A stretch of DNA of 64,000 bases from Pseudotabrizicola sp. (GCF_030656345.1 NZ_JAUSNR010000056.1:79110-143109); one strand, 5' to 3'. Positions 46,040-54,710 are shown, counted from the first letter of the stretch. Notes: a model not told the origin generated them from the letters alone. A program made the numbers and translations.

Positions 46040-46726
46040 CTAGCGCTGCCGCACCTTTTCCAACACCCGCCCCCAGCCCCCCGGGCTGACCACGAAAGAC
46101 AGCACAAACCCGGTCGCAAACCCGGTCAGATCGGCTACCCATTCATAGCCCCCCCCGAACAGCAGCCCAAAGATCAGCTGAATGCCCAGCAGGAACCCGA
46201 TGAGGGTAAAGGCCCGGTACTTGTTTGCCCCCACCGCCGCCAGATTGACCCACAACAGGAAGGTGAACCCCCCGATCAACCCGTAGACCGCCGGATACGC
46301 TCCGATCAGCGGCGCGCGAACCCCCGGCAGCGCCAGCGTGTAGACCAAGGCCCCCACGATGGCCGAGGCAAAGAAGATCAGCAGCACCGCCCACCAGCGG
46401 AACACCTCGCCCACCATCTTGCCCAAGGCCAGCAAGATGACGACAGCAAAGATCACATGGGTCAGACTGCCATGCACAAAGGGGTAGCTCACCAGCCGGT
46501 GCCACCCGTCCAGCGGAAACTGCCCGGTCTCCAGCAGATACCGCATCAGGTCTGGCGAAAAGGCCAGCCGCTCCAGCGCCTGCAGGCGCCAGCCAATCCC
46601 CTGCGCCCCGCCGACCAGCCCGGCCCCGGCCGCAGCCAGCACCAGCTCCATCGCGATCATCGGCAGGGCAAGCACCCAGACCACCAGCGGCAGCGGGTTC
46701 AGCGGGGCGGCATTCATGTCTTGCAT
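46040..46726 (-). CDS. Rhomboid-family membrane protein lacking catalytic residues (pseudoprotease)
   Basis: 228 residues from ATG 46726 (AGGAG 7-8 bases upstream). Six membrane helices in rhomboid order, with HRLVSYPFVHGSLTHVIFAVVILLALGKMVGEVF as the L1/TM2 region. The usual GxSG serine site is replaced by GAYPAVYGLIGG, the TM6 histidine region reads EWVADLTGFATGF with no His, and the HxxxN oxyanion pair reads HVIFA. I conclude a rhomboid fold without protease chemistry. Convergent with murJ, divergent from trpS. Confidence 0.8.
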   Translation of the reverse strand: MQDMNAAPLNPLPLVVWVLALPMIAMELVLAAAGAGLVGGAQGIGWRLQALERLAFSPDLMRYLLETGQFPLDGWHRLVSYPFVHGSLTHVIFAVVILLALGKMVGEVFRWWAVLLIFFASAIVGALVYTLALPGVRAPLIGAYPAVYGLIGGFTFLLWVNLAAVGANKYRAFTLIGFLLGIQLIFGLLFGGGYEWVADLTGFATGFVLSFVVSPGGWGRVLEKVRQR

Positions 46727-46813
46727 CGGGCTCTCCTGCGGGGCCTGCGCAATTGACGCCCCCTTGCCCATGGATTACGCCAGCCGGGACGCTTTATCCA
46801 GATGGAGACGACC

Positions 46814-47860
46814 ATGTCAGAGCCTTCGGCGGTCCAAACGCCGCAAGCCTTCCCGCCGCGGATCTTTTCGGGCATCCAGCCATCGGGCGGGCTGACCCTG
46901 GGGAATTACCTTGGTGCCCTGAAACGCTTTGCGCAAAAGCAGGATGAGGGGATCGAGACGATCTATTGTCTGGTCGACATGCACGCCATCACCGTCTGGC
47001 AAGACCCGGCCAAGCTGCGCCAGCAGACGCGTGAGGGGGCAGCGGCCTTCATCGCCTCGGGCGTCGATCCGGCCCGGTCGGTCCTGTTCAACCAGTCACA
47101 GGTCAGCGCCCATGCGGAACTCGCGTGGATCTTCAACTGTGTCGCCCGTCTGGGCTGGATGAACCGGATGACCCAGTTCAAGGACAAGGCTGGCAAGAAC
47201 GCCGAAGCCGCGTCGCTGGGTCTGTACGCCTATCCCGCGCTGATGGCCGCCGATATCATGGCCTATCACGCCACCCACGTGCCGGTGGGCGAGGATCAGA
47301 AGCAGCATCTGGAACTGACCCGCGATATCGCGGCCAAGTTCAACCATGACTACGGGGTAGAATTCTTCCCGATCGTCGAACCGCTGATCGAAGGTGCCGC
47401 TACCCGCGTCATGTCCCTGCGCGATGGTACCAGGAAGATGTCGAAATCCGACCCGTCGGACCAGTCGCGCATCAACCTGACCGATGATGCAGATGCCATC
47501 GCCGCCAAGATCCGCAAGGCCAAGACCGATGCCGAACCCCTGCCCGAAACCCTCGACGGTCTGAAAGACCGGGCCGAGGCGCGCAATCTGGTGAACATTT
47601 ATGCAGCCCTTGCCGGGATGACGGCGGCAGAGGTGGTCGCCGAAAACGCTGGCGCCCTGTTCGGGACGTTCAAGCCGAAGCTGGCCGATCTGGCCGTATC
47701 GGTGATGGCCCCGATCACGACCCAGATGAACCGTCTGATGCAGGACCCGGCCGAAATTGACCGCATTCTGGGCGCAGGGGCCGACCGGGCCGAGGCGATT
47801 GCGCGGCCCATTCTGGACCGCGTCTACGATATCACGGGCATGATACGGTCACGCCGCTGA
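46814..47860 (+). CDS. trpS: Tryptophanyl-tRNA synthetase
   Basis: 348 residues, class Ic synthetase charging tRNA-Trp. [22 protein letters not shown] contains the HIGH-equivalent, and [19 protein letters not shown] the KMSKS loop. Binding-pocket parts [23 protein letters not shown] and [20 protein letters not shown] are all present. ATG 46814 has GGAG 6-7 bases upstream; an in-frame ATG at 46802 has none. Confidence 0.97.
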   Translation: MSEPSAVQTPQAFPPRIFSGIQPSGGLTLGNYLGALKRFAQKQDEGIETIYCLVDMHAITVWQDPAKLRQQTREGAAAFIASGVDPARSVLFNQSQVSAHAELAWIFNCVARLGWMNRMTQFKDKAGKNAEAASLGLYAYPALMAADIMAYHATHVPVGEDQKQHLELTRDIAAKFNHDYGVEFFPIVEPLIEGAATRVMSLRDGTRKMSKSDPSDQSRINLTDDADAIAAKIRKAKTDAEPLPETLDGLKDRAEARNLVNIYAALAGMTAAEVVAENAGALFGTFKPKLADLAVSVMAPITTQMNRLMQDPAEIDRILGAGADRAEAIARPILDRVYDITGMIRSRR

Positions 47861-47932
47861 CAGGGGTAAACCGTCTGGCACAGCCGCTTCCCCCGCAGGG
47901 ATAGGGGCTGTGCCCGCACAAACCGCTTTGCT

Positions 47933-49003
47933 ATGATGTGCTGGATGAAACCTCTGGCGCGGACCCTTTTGCTGTTTTTTTTCATTGGGTCACTCGCAAT
48001 GACCCTGCGCTCTGGCATTCAGATCGCTAACAATCCCACGCTGTCCCCGATCATCGACCGCAGCGCTGCCGAGCTTGTGGCGCTGACCGACCGGATGATG
48101 GCGCGAGAGGCCACGCCCGCGCGGCTGGACGCGCTGATCACCGCACGGCTGGTCGAGACCCCGCGCAATTGGGTGGCATTGCAGGCATTGGCGGGGGTTG
48201 CGGAAGAACAGGGACAACCGTTGCCCGCGGCTTACGCGCAGGCGTGGGAGGAGGACTCGGGTGTGATGGCGATGTCGGGCGATTGTCTTGCCTGCATCTG
48301 GGATATCCGCACCTGTTCACTGTCCACCGCGCTGATCTGCAAGGCCCCGATCCTGCTGACCCCGGTGGAAGATCTGCGCGGGGTGGTGAAGGCGGGGGCG
48401 GATTACAGCATGGGGCAGCCGGTGGATCAGCTGGACCTTGGCCTGTCTGTTCTGGGGCTGGGGGCAACGGCGGCACTGGTGGCGACCGGCGGGACCTCTG
48501 CCACGGTCAAGGCGGGGACGGCGACGATCCGGCTGGCGCGGGGCATGGGCCGCCTGTCGCCCGCGCTGACGACGCGGATGGCGGCGGCGGTGACCGACGG
48601 CATCCGCTGGGCCGATCTGCCAAAGGTACGCGGCACGGATGATGCGGTGGCGCTGCTGCGCGCTGACGCGTTGCGCCCGCTGGCCGACACCGTGACCGAC
48701 CTTGGCCGGGTGGCCGAAGCCGCCGGGCCGGTGCCCGCGCTGCACCTGCTGCCGCTGGTGGATGATGCAGTGGACGCCCGACGGCTGGCCCGCGCGTCCG
48801 AGGCATTGGGGGCCAGAACCGTCTCTCGCGCCGAAGTGCTGGGCAAATCGCGGCTGCTGCGCGCGACAATCCGGATCAGCGATACGGCCATCGGGTTGAT
48901 CGTCGGGTTGGTCGGGGCGATGATGTCTTTTGCGATGATGCTGGCCGGTCTGGTGCAGACGATGATGATCCGCGCCCTGCGCCGCGCGGCCCGTGTCACA
49001 TGA
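47933..49003 (+). CDS. Uncharacterised membrane protein with clustered cysteines
   Basis: 356 residues (or 352 if translation starts at the ATG at 47945, MKPLARTLLLFFF). One N-terminal membrane helix or signal, a periplasmic-looking region, and at about residues 116-136 a cysteine cluster GDCLACIWDIRTC ... LICKAP. A Gly/Ala-rich hydrophobic stretch lies near 165-185, and a final membrane helix DTAIGLIVGLVGAMMSFAMML near 318-338 with a basic tail. I do not recognise a family; it resembles conserved hypotheticals of Rhodobacteraceae. A good terminator lies downstream, so it is expressed as its own unit after trpS. Confidence 0.7.
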   Translation: MMCWMKPLARTLLLFFFIGSLAMTLRSGIQIANNPTLSPIIDRSAAELVALTDRMMAREATPARLDALITARLVETPRNWVALQALAGVAEEQGQPLPAAYAQAWEEDSGVMAMSGDCLACIWDIRTCSLSTALICKAPILLTPVEDLRGVVKAGADYSMGQPVDQLDLGLSVLGLGATAALVATGGTSATVKAGTATIRLARGMGRLSPALTTRMAAAVTDGIRWADLPKVRGTDDAVALLRADALRPLADTVTDLGRVAEAAGPVPALHLLPLVDDAVDARRLARASEALGARTVSRAEVLGKSRLLRATIRISDTAIGLIVGLVGAMMSFAMMLAGLVQTMMIRALRRAARVT

Positions 49004-49120
49004 CTGATTCCAAGCCGCGCTAACGGTGGGTGCGACGGGCGGGCCTGTCCCCCTCTTTGCTGCCACTCGGGTCGTTCCCCGGCCCCCAATGCAGCCCCGC
49101 CCTTTTGCCCCCGGTCCGGT

Positions 49121-49143
49121 CCCCCCGGATCGGGGGGCTTTTT
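49121..49143 (+). terminator. Rho-independent terminator downstream of the uncharacterised membrane protein
   Basis: CCCCCCG and CGGGGGG form a perfect 7-bp stem with loop GAT, followed by CTTTTT. It lies about 118 bases after the stop. Confidence 0.85.
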
Positions 49144-49234
49144 CCCCACAGTGTCTGTGCAATCCTGTCTCTATGTATTGGCCATCTGCGCGGTTATGTT
49201 CCTTGCGTCACACCTTGGCCCACAGGAGGGCACC

Positions 49235-49717
49235 ATGAGCACCATTCACCCCGGAACCCGCGTGGGCCACGTTCACCTGAAGGTGGCGGATCTTGACCGG
49301 GCCATCGCGTTTTATTCCGGCATCCTCGGCTTTGGCCTGACGCAACGCTATGGGCCGCAGGCCGCGTTTCTGTCGGCGGGGGGCTATCACCATCATATCG
49401 GCCTGAACACCTGGGAAAGTGCGGGCGGCACCCCGCCACCGCCCGGCCACACCGGGCTGTATCACACCGCGTTCCTGTTTCCTGATCGCAAGGCGCTGGC
49501 GCAGGTTTTCAAGCAGCTGGTCGAGGCGCGTTGGCCGATTGACGGCGCGGCAGACCACGGGGTGAGCGAGGCGATCTATCTGACCGATCCCGATGGCAAC
49601 GGGATAGAGCTGTATGTCGACCGGCCCGAGGCAGACTGGCCCCGCGATGCCAGCGGCACGCTGACGATGGTCAATAAGCGGTTTGATCTGGCAGCCCTGC
49701 TGGCCGACGCGGAGTAG
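49235..49717 (+). CDS. VOC-superfamily protein, extradiol-dioxygenase-like
   Basis: 160 residues from ATG 49235, which follows AGGAGGG. Unlike the other VOC protein here, this one keeps metal-ligand positions: a histidine in VGHVHLKVADLDRAIAFYSG, one in GLYHTAFLFPD, and the glutamate in DGNGIELYVDRPEADWP. Single-domain relatives of catechol-2,3-dioxygenase are often annotated CatE-like. Real substrate unknown. The frame is open upstream, but the strong ribosome-binding site decides the start. Confidence 0.88.
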   Translation: MSTIHPGTRVGHVHLKVADLDRAIAFYSGILGFGLTQRYGPQAAFLSAGGYHHHIGLNTWESAGGTPPPPGHTGLYHTAFLFPDRKALAQVFKQLVEARWPIDGAADHGVSEAIYLTDPDGNGIELYVDRPEADWPRDASGTLTMVNKRFDLAALLADAE

Positions 49718-49774
49718 GTCTTTACAGCGGGTCGCAAACCGCTTACCCCCGCCGGCTTGCGATCAGGGGACAAC

Positions 49775-51031
49775 ATGGCACAGGCACGCGTTTGCGGGGT
49801 GGATTTCGGCACCTCCAATTCCACGGTTTCGATTCCGGCAGGCAACGGCGCGCAGCTGATTGCGCTGGAAGGGGCGCATGTCACCCTGCCCTCGGCCGTA
49901 TTCTGGGATGCCGAAGGCGCACCGCCGCAGTTCGGCCGTGCCGCCATGGCAGCTTACGTCGAAGGCGATGACGGGCGGCTGATGCGGGGCCTGAAAAGCG
50001 CGCTGGGGTCGGATCTGATCCATGAGAAAACCCGGGTCGGCAACCGGGCGATTGCGTTCACCCAGATCATCGGGCGGTTCTTTGGCCATCTGCGCGGCAA
50101 GCTGGAGGCGGCACAACCCGGCACCGATCATGTGGTGCTGGGGCGGCCTGTGCATTTCGTCGATGACGATGCGGCGGGCGATCACGCCGCGCAGGATGTG
50201 CTGGAAGCCATCGCGCGTGAGGCCGGGTTTACCCAAGTGGGGTTTCAGTTTGAACCGATCGCGGCGGCGCTGGATTATGAAAGCCGGATCACCGCTGAAG
50301 AACTGGTGCTGATCGTCGACATCGGCGGCGGCACCACGGACTTTTCCGTCATCCGGGTGTCACCCGCAGGGGCAACGCGGTCTGACCGAAGCGGCGATAT
50401 CCTTGCCAATCACGGCCTGCGTCTTGGCGGCACCGATCTGGACCGGATGCTGAGCCTTGACCACATCATGCCGGATCTGGGGCTTGGCAGTCTTGTGCAT
50501 GGCGGCAAGGCCCCGATGCCGCAGCACTATTACCTCGATCTGGCCAGCTGGCACCGGATCAACACCATGTATGCGCCGGGGGTTGCGCGTGAGATCAAGG
50601 AATTGCGCCAGCGGGCCACCTCGCCCCACCTGCTGGACCGGATGCTGTCGGTGCTGGAGCAACGCCAGGGCCATGCGCTGGCCATGGCGGCAGAGGCGGC
50701 GAAGATTGACCTGTCTGGGCAGACCGAGACGAAGATCGCCATCGCCGCGCTGACCGGCGGACGCGACAAGCCGCTGTCGCGCACGGGGTTTGAGGCGACC
50801 GTGACGCAGCCCGTGCAGCGCCTGACCATGGGGCTGGCCGAAGTGCTGCGCAAGGCGGGGGTGGCCCCGCGCGACATCGGCACCGTGTTCATGACCGGCG
50901 GTTCGGCCAGCCTGCCGGTTTTGCGCGATGCCGTGACCCGCTGCCTGCCCGGCACCCCGATTGCCACCGGCGACATGTTCGGCAGCGTCGGCACTGGTCT
51001 GGCACTGGACGCGGCGCGAAGGTTCGCCTGA
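49775..51031 (+). CDS. Hsp70-family ATPase without substrate-binding domain (YegD-like)
   Basis: 418 residues, an actin/Hsp70-fold ATPase. Phosphate-1 motif CGVDFGTSNSTVSI at the N-terminus, phosphate-2 LIVDIGGGTTDFSVIRV, and adenosine motif FMTGGSASLPVLRDAV near the C-terminus. It ends soon after the nucleotide domain, so it lacks the peptide-binding domain and lid of DnaK, as in E. coli YegD. AGGGGA precedes ATG 49775. UspA follows 66 bases downstream. Function unknown. Confidence 0.9.
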   Translation: MAQARVCGVDFGTSNSTVSIPAGNGAQLIALEGAHVTLPSAVFWDAEGAPPQFGRAAMAAYVEGDDGRLMRGLKSALGSDLIHEKTRVGNRAIAFTQIIGRFFGHLRGKLEAAQPGTDHVVLGRPVHFVDDDAAGDHAAQDVLEAIAREAGFTQVGFQFEPIAAALDYESRITAEELVLIVDIGGGTTDFSVIRVSPAGATRSDRSGDILANHGLRLGGTDLDRMLSLDHIMPDLGLGSLVHGGKAPMPQHYYLDLASWHRINTMYAPGVAREIKELRQRATSPHLLDRMLSVLEQRQGHALAMAAEAAKIDLSGQTETKIAIAALTGGRDKPLSRTGFEATVTQPVQRLTMGLAEVLRKAGVAPRDIGTVFMTGGSASLPVLRDAVTRCLPGTPIATGDMFGSVGTGLALDAARRFA

Positions 51032-51097
51032 CCCATCGCAAAGGCTTGCCAGCCCCCCCGCCGATCCGCCATGATGCGCCCGCTTGGGGAGAACAAC

Positions 51098-51553
51098 ATG
51101 CGGAAGTTTCTTGTCGTGCTGGACGACAGCCGGGAATGCCTGAACGCGATGCGCTTTGCCGCGTTGCGCGCGGCCCATACGGGTGCGGGGGTGACCATTC
51201 TGTCGGTCATTCCGCCAGAAGAATATCAACACTGGATGGGCGTGGCCGATCTGATGCGCGCCGAAGCGCGCGAGCGCATTGAGGCGCATTTTGAGGTGTT
51301 CGCCAAATGGATGCGCGACAAACAGGGGGTGAACCCCGATCTGGTGATCCGTGAGGGCGATCCGGTGACCGAAATCCTGAAACTGGTGAACGAAACGCCG
51401 GAAATCGGCGTGCTGGTTCTGGGCGCAGGCAGTGACAAATCCGGCCCCGGCCCGCTGGTGACCCAGATGTCAAAGAACGCGGGCGGGCTGCCGATCCCTG
51501 TCACCATTGTTCCGGGTGAGATGTCCAAGGAACGGCTGGAACGGATCACCTGA
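51098..51553 (+). CDS. Universal stress protein, UspA family
   Basis: 151 residues from ATG 51098, with GGGGAG 6 bases upstream (an in-frame ATG at 51071 has none). It begins RKFLVVLDDSRECLNAMRFAALRA, the Usp N-terminal strand-helix, and has VLVLGAGSDKSGPGPLVTQMSKN near the C-terminus, related to the ATP-binding loop but not the exact G-2x-G-9x-G pattern. Probably a stress or nucleotide-responsive protein; role undefined. Confidence 0.88.
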   Translation: MRKFLVVLDDSRECLNAMRFAALRAAHTGAGVTILSVIPPEEYQHWMGVADLMRAEARERIEAHFEVFAKWMRDKQGVNPDLVIREGDPVTEILKLVNETPEIGVLVLGAGSDKSGPGPLVTQMSKNAGGLPIPVTIVPGEMSKERLERIT

Positions 51554-51648
51554 CCCATGCCGCCTTGCACTTGGCGCAGGGCGGGGTTGCGTGCTTTGGC
51601 CTTTTGGCGCGGTGCCGCACGGCCTAAGTAGGGTGCAGGGAGGAGAGC

Positions 51649-51669
51649 ATGAAGGGACTTACGCCATGA
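51649..51669 (+). CDS. Possible six-residue leader ORF before the 63-residue protein
   Basis: An ATG with an excellent ribosome-binding site (GGAGGAGA) encodes MKGLTP and stops with a TGA that overlaps the next ATG as ATGA. It may feed ribosomes into the downstream small gene. It could also be a chance arrangement. Confidence 0.35.
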   Translation: MKGLTP

Positions 51670-51857
51670 CCGCTCTCAGATCGCCAGACACCTATTATCC
51701 GTTTGCAGTGCCTGTCACCGCATTGGACCGCGCCGAAGCCGCGACACTGGACTATTGCACCACCACGGCCCGTGAACAGGCACATGCAAAGCTGCGCGAA
51801 CTGTCGCCGCTGGATGCCATGTATGCGTATTTCGGATCGGACGAAGCGCAGGGCTGA
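51666..51857 (+). CDS. Conserved small protein of 63 residues, function unknown
   Basis: It reads MTALRSPDTYYPFAVPVTAL and ends PLDAMYAYFGSDEAQG. Soluble, one cysteine, no membrane segment. Codon use matches neighbours. It lies between uspA and the NifU-like gene, 66 bases before the latter. The ATG at 51666 has only a modest ribosome-binding site of its own but overlaps the stop of a well-initiated mini-ORF. I recognise no family. Confidence 0.65.
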   Translation: MTALRSPDTYYPFAVPVTALDRAEAATLDYCTTTAREQAHAKLRELSPLDAMYAYFGSDEAQG

Positions 51858-51923
51858 TCAGGTCTGCCGGTTGACTTGTGGGGCGACGCGCCCCATATCC
51901 AAGTGGAACTGTCGGAGATAGCC

Positions 51924-52487
51924 ATGTTCATCCAGACCGAGTCGACCCCGAACCCCGCCACGCTGAAATTCCTGCCCGGCCAGACCGTGCTGGAACTCGG
52001 CACAGCCGATTTTCCGAATGCCGAAGCGGCAGAGAAATCGCCGCTGGCCAAACGCGTCTTTGCGGCGGGCCCTGTGACAGGCGTGTTCTTCGGCACCGAT
52101 TTTGTCACCGTGACCAAAGCGGATGACGCGGACTGGCAGCACATCAAGCCCGCCATCCTTGGGGCCATCATGGAGCATTACCAATCGGGTGCTGCGGTGA
52201 TGGACGGCGAGGCGAAAGCGGCCGGCGGCCATGCCGAACATACCGGCGAAGATGGCGACATCGTGCGCCAGATCAAGGAACTGCTTGACACCCGCGTGCG
52301 GCCTGCCGTGGCGCAGGATGGCGGCGACATCACGTTCCACGGGTTTGAGCGTGGCGTGGTGTATCTGCACATGCAGGGGGCCTGCGCCGGTTGCCCGTCT
52401 TCGACGCTGACCCTGAAAATGGGGATAGAGAACCTGCTGCGCCACTATATTCCGGAAGTGACCGAGGTGCGCCCGGTTGCCGCCTGA
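51924..52487 (+). CDS. NifU/Nfu-type iron-sulfur cluster carrier
   Basis: 187 residues from ATG 51924 (GGAG 6 bases upstream). An Nfu N-terminal domain (MFIQTESTPNPATLKFLPGQ, about 1-90) is joined to a C-terminal NifU-like domain with the cluster-binding C-x-x-C in MQGACAGCPSSTLTL. VAQDGGDITFHGFERGVVYL precedes it, as in mitochondrial-type Nfu1. It receives and delivers Fe-S clusters. tsaB starts inside its last 11 bases. Confidence 0.95.
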   Translation: MFIQTESTPNPATLKFLPGQTVLELGTADFPNAEAAEKSPLAKRVFAAGPVTGVFFGTDFVTVTKADDADWQHIKPAILGAIMEHYQSGAAVMDGEAKAAGGHAEHTGEDGDIVRQIKELLDTRVRPAVAQDGGDITFHGFERGVVYLHMQGACAGCPSSTLTLKMGIENLLRHYIPEVTEVRPVAA

Positions 52488-53106
52488 CACCATTCTGGCA
52501 TTCGACACATCGGCGGCGCATTGCGCCGCCGCTTTGCTTTTGCCCGATGGCCTCTGCCTGATCCGGGTGGAGGACATGGCCAAGGGTCAGGCCGAGCGTC
52601 TGCTGCCGTTGCTGGAGGAAGTGCTGACCGAAGCCGGCATCGGCTGGCGCGATCTGACGTCGATTGCGGTGGGCACCGGGCCGGGAAACTTTACCGGCGT
52701 GCGCATTTCGGTTGCGGCGGCGCGCGGACTGGCCCTGTCGCTGGGCATCCCCGCCATCGGCGTGACCCGGCTGGAGGCGTTGGCCCATGACCTGCCGCGT
52801 CCGGTGACGGTGGTGGAAGACGCCCGCCGGGATGAGGTTTATGTGCAGCATTTCAGCGCCAACGGGCCGGAAGCGGCTGTGCTGCGCCCCTTGGCGGGGC
52901 TGAACGTGACCGGAACCGTCACCGGATCGGCGGCAGCTGGGCTTGGTGTGCCGGTTGCCTTGTCCCCGATGCACATGGTTGAAGCCATTGCCCGGATTTC
53001 GGCAAGCCGCGCAGGCACATCTCAGCCCCGCCCCGCCCCGTTCTACCTGCGCGGCGCGGATGCGGCCCCGTCCAGTGACCCGGCCCCGGTGATTCTGGAT
53101 GCCTGA
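52477..53106 (+). CDS. tsaB: tRNA t6A synthesis accessory protein TsaB
   Basis: 209 residues. TsaB is the scaffold partner of TsaD in threonylcarbamoyl-adenosine formation on tRNA. It opens ILAFDTSAAHCAAALLL and has GTGPGNFTGVRISVAAARGLALSL, the classic TsaB signature. TTG start at 52477, 11 bases inside the NifU-like gene; GAGG lies about 10 bases upstream. It overlaps rimI by eight bases. tsaD is elsewhere. Confidence 0.94.
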   Translation: MPPDTILAFDTSAAHCAAALLLPDGLCLIRVEDMAKGQAERLLPLLEEVLTEAGIGWRDLTSIAVGTGPGNFTGVRISVAAARGLALSLGIPAIGVTRLEALAHDLPRPVTVVEDARRDEVYVQHFSANGPEAAVLRPLAGLNVTGTVTGSAAAGLGVPVALSPMHMVEAIARISASRAGTSQPRPAPFYLRGADAAPSSDPAPVILDA

Positions 53107-53512
53107 GGTTGCGGATCTGGCCGCGATCCACGCCGTCTGCTTTACGCTGCCGCGCCCGTGGAGCGCCGCCGAAATCACATCCCTGCTGGGCAGCCCGCAT
53201 GTGTTTCTGCTGGCCGAATCAAACGGATTCCTTCTGGGCCGCGCCGTCGCGGGTGAGGCGGAATTGCTGACGCTGGCCGTCCTGCCGGTGGCGCGGGGCC
53301 AAGGCATCGGGGCCCGGCTTATTCAGGATTTCTTGACCGAAGCGAAGGCGCGCGCGGCAACCACGGCGTTTCTGGAGGTTGCGGCGGGGAATGACCCGGC
53401 GATCCGGCTGTATGAACGGGCCGGATTCGTCCTGAATGGCCGCAGGAAGGCATATTACGCATCATTGGACGGTCATCGCGACGATGCATTGGTCTTGTCG
53501 CGCGCCCTTTGA
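53099..53512 (+). CDS. rimI: GNAT acetyltransferase, ribosomal-protein-alanine acetyltransferase RimI
   Basis: 137 residues. The acetyl-CoA motif VLPVARGQGIGARLIQDFL and LEVAAGNDPAIRLYERAGFVLNGRRKAYY are textbook RimI. It N-acetylates ribosomal protein S18 or related targets. The ATG at 53099 lies inside the end of tsaB, the standard bacterial tsaB-rimI pairing. Confidence 0.92.
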   Translation: MPEVADLAAIHAVCFTLPRPWSAAEITSLLGSPHVFLLAESNGFLLGRAVAGEAELLTLAVLPVARGQGIGARLIQDFLTEAKARAATTAFLEVAAGNDPAIRLYERAGFVLNGRRKAYYASLDGHRDDALVLSRAL

Positions 53513-53544
53513 CGCCGCGTCATACAGGTTGCAGATCGCCTTGA

Positions 53545-53564
53545 ATTTGATCGAAAGATCAAAT
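53545..53564. promoter_or_regulatory. 20-base palindrome upstream of the BMP operon
   Basis: ATTTGATCGAAAGATCAAAT: perfect 8-base arms around GAAA. As RNA it would be a GNRA-capped hairpin; as DNA it is a candidate operator 141 bases before the binding-protein start. It resembles but does not fit the FnrL site, whose half-sites are spaced by four bases. Confidence 0.5.
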
Positions 53565-53588
53565 CCTGCGCTGCGCTTTTCAAATGGC

Positions 53589-53619
53589 ACTTGACCCTTT
53601 GTCGCGACACTGCCCTAAA
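53589..53619 (+). promoter_or_regulatory. Candidate sigma-70 promoter for the BMP operon
   Basis: TTGACC followed by about 19 bases and TAAATT, some 90 bases before the start codon. The spacer is long, so this is a tentative call. Confidence 0.4.
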
Positions 53620-53705
53620 TTGACAACGATCCGGGCCTGCTGCATCTGCGGGCAGCCTTGGGCACAAAAAACGTAAACGTCGTAATGACAACCGGGAGAT
53701 TCTCG

Positions 53706-54710
53706 ATGACCATGATGAAGCACCTTTTGGGCGCAGCCGGTGCGCTTGCCCTGACCGCAGGCGCGGCCGCTGCGGAACCCGCGCTGATCTACGATCTGGG
53801 CGGCAAGTTCGACAAGTCCTTCAACGAGGCGGCTTACAACGGCGCCGAGCGTTGGGCGCAGGAAACCGGCGGCACCTACAAGGAAATCGAGATGCAGAAC
53901 GAGGCCCAGCGTGAGCAGGCCCTGCGTCGTCTGGCCGAAGCCGGGTCGAACCCGATTGTCACCACCGGCTTTGGCATGTCGGACCCGATTGCCAATGTGT
54001 CCAAAGACTTCCCCGATACCAAATTCGTCACCATCGACGGCTGGGTCGACCCGGCTGAACATCCGAACGTTCTGACCATCGGCTTTGCCGAGCATGAAGG
54101 ATCGTATCTGGTTGGCATGATGGCCGCCCTGGCATCAAAAACCGGCACCGTCAGCTTTGTCGGCGGCATGGACATTCCCTTGATCCGTAACTTTGCCTGC
54201 GGCTACGCGCAGGGTGCTGTTGCGGTGAACCCCGATATCAAGTTCATCTCGAACATGACCGGCACCACCCCGGCGGCCTGGAATGACCCGGTGAAGGGGT
54301 CGGAACTGGCCAAAGCGCAAAAATCGCAAGGATCGGACGTGATTTTCGCGGCGGCGGGCGGCACAGGTCTGGGCGTTCTGCAGGCGGCGGCCGACGAAGG
54401 CATCCTGTCTATCGGCGTTGACAGCAACCAGAACCACCTGCACCCCGGTTCGGTGCTGACCTCGATGCTCAAGCGCGTCGATGTGGCGGTTTACAACTCG
54501 ATGACGCAGGGCGCTGATCTGGACACCACCATGCAGGCGCTGAACCTTGCGTCGGATGGCGTGGGCTACGCAATGGACGAGCACAACGCCGAACTGGTCA
54601 CCGCCGAGATGCAGGCCGCAGTCGACGCCGCTGCCGCGCAAATCAAATCGGGCGAGCTGGTCGTGCATGACTACCGCACCGACGACACCTGCCCGGCTGC
54701 GACGTTCTGA
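53706..54710 (+). CDS. BMP-family ABC transporter substrate-binding protein (nucleoside type)
   Basis: 334 residues with a signal peptide (LLGAAGALALTAGAAAA). The mature protein reads PALIYDLGGKFDKSFNEAAYNGAERWAQ, the BMP/PnrA opening, and has VSFVGGMDIPLIRNFACGYAQGA and ILSIGVDSNQNHLHPGSVLTSMLKR. These proteins bind purine or pyrimidine nucleosides. ATG 53706 with GGGAG 8 bases upstream. First gene of a four-gene importer operon, one-base overlap with the ATPase gene. Confidence 0.94.
   Translation: MTMMKHLLGAAGALALTAGAAAAEPALIYDLGGKFDKSFNEAAYNGAERWAQETGGTYKEIEMQNEAQREQALRRLAEAGSNPIVTTGFGMSDPIANVSKDFPDTKFVTIDGWVDPAEHPNVLTIGFAEHEGSYLVGMMAALASKTGTVSFVGGMDIPLIRNFACGYAQGAVAVNPDIKFISNMTGTTPAAWNDPVKGSELAKAQKSQGSDVIFAAAGGTGLGVLQAAADEGILSIGVDSNQNHLHPGSVLTSMLKRVDVAVYNSMTQGADLDTTMQALNLASDGVGYAMDEHNAELVTAEMQAAVDAAAAQIKSGELVVHDYRTDDTCPAATF

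Noticed and set aside
53545..53564. FnrL (FNR-type) box upstream of the BMP operon
   Set aside because: The half-sites are TTGAT and ATCAA but are separated by six bases instead of four.
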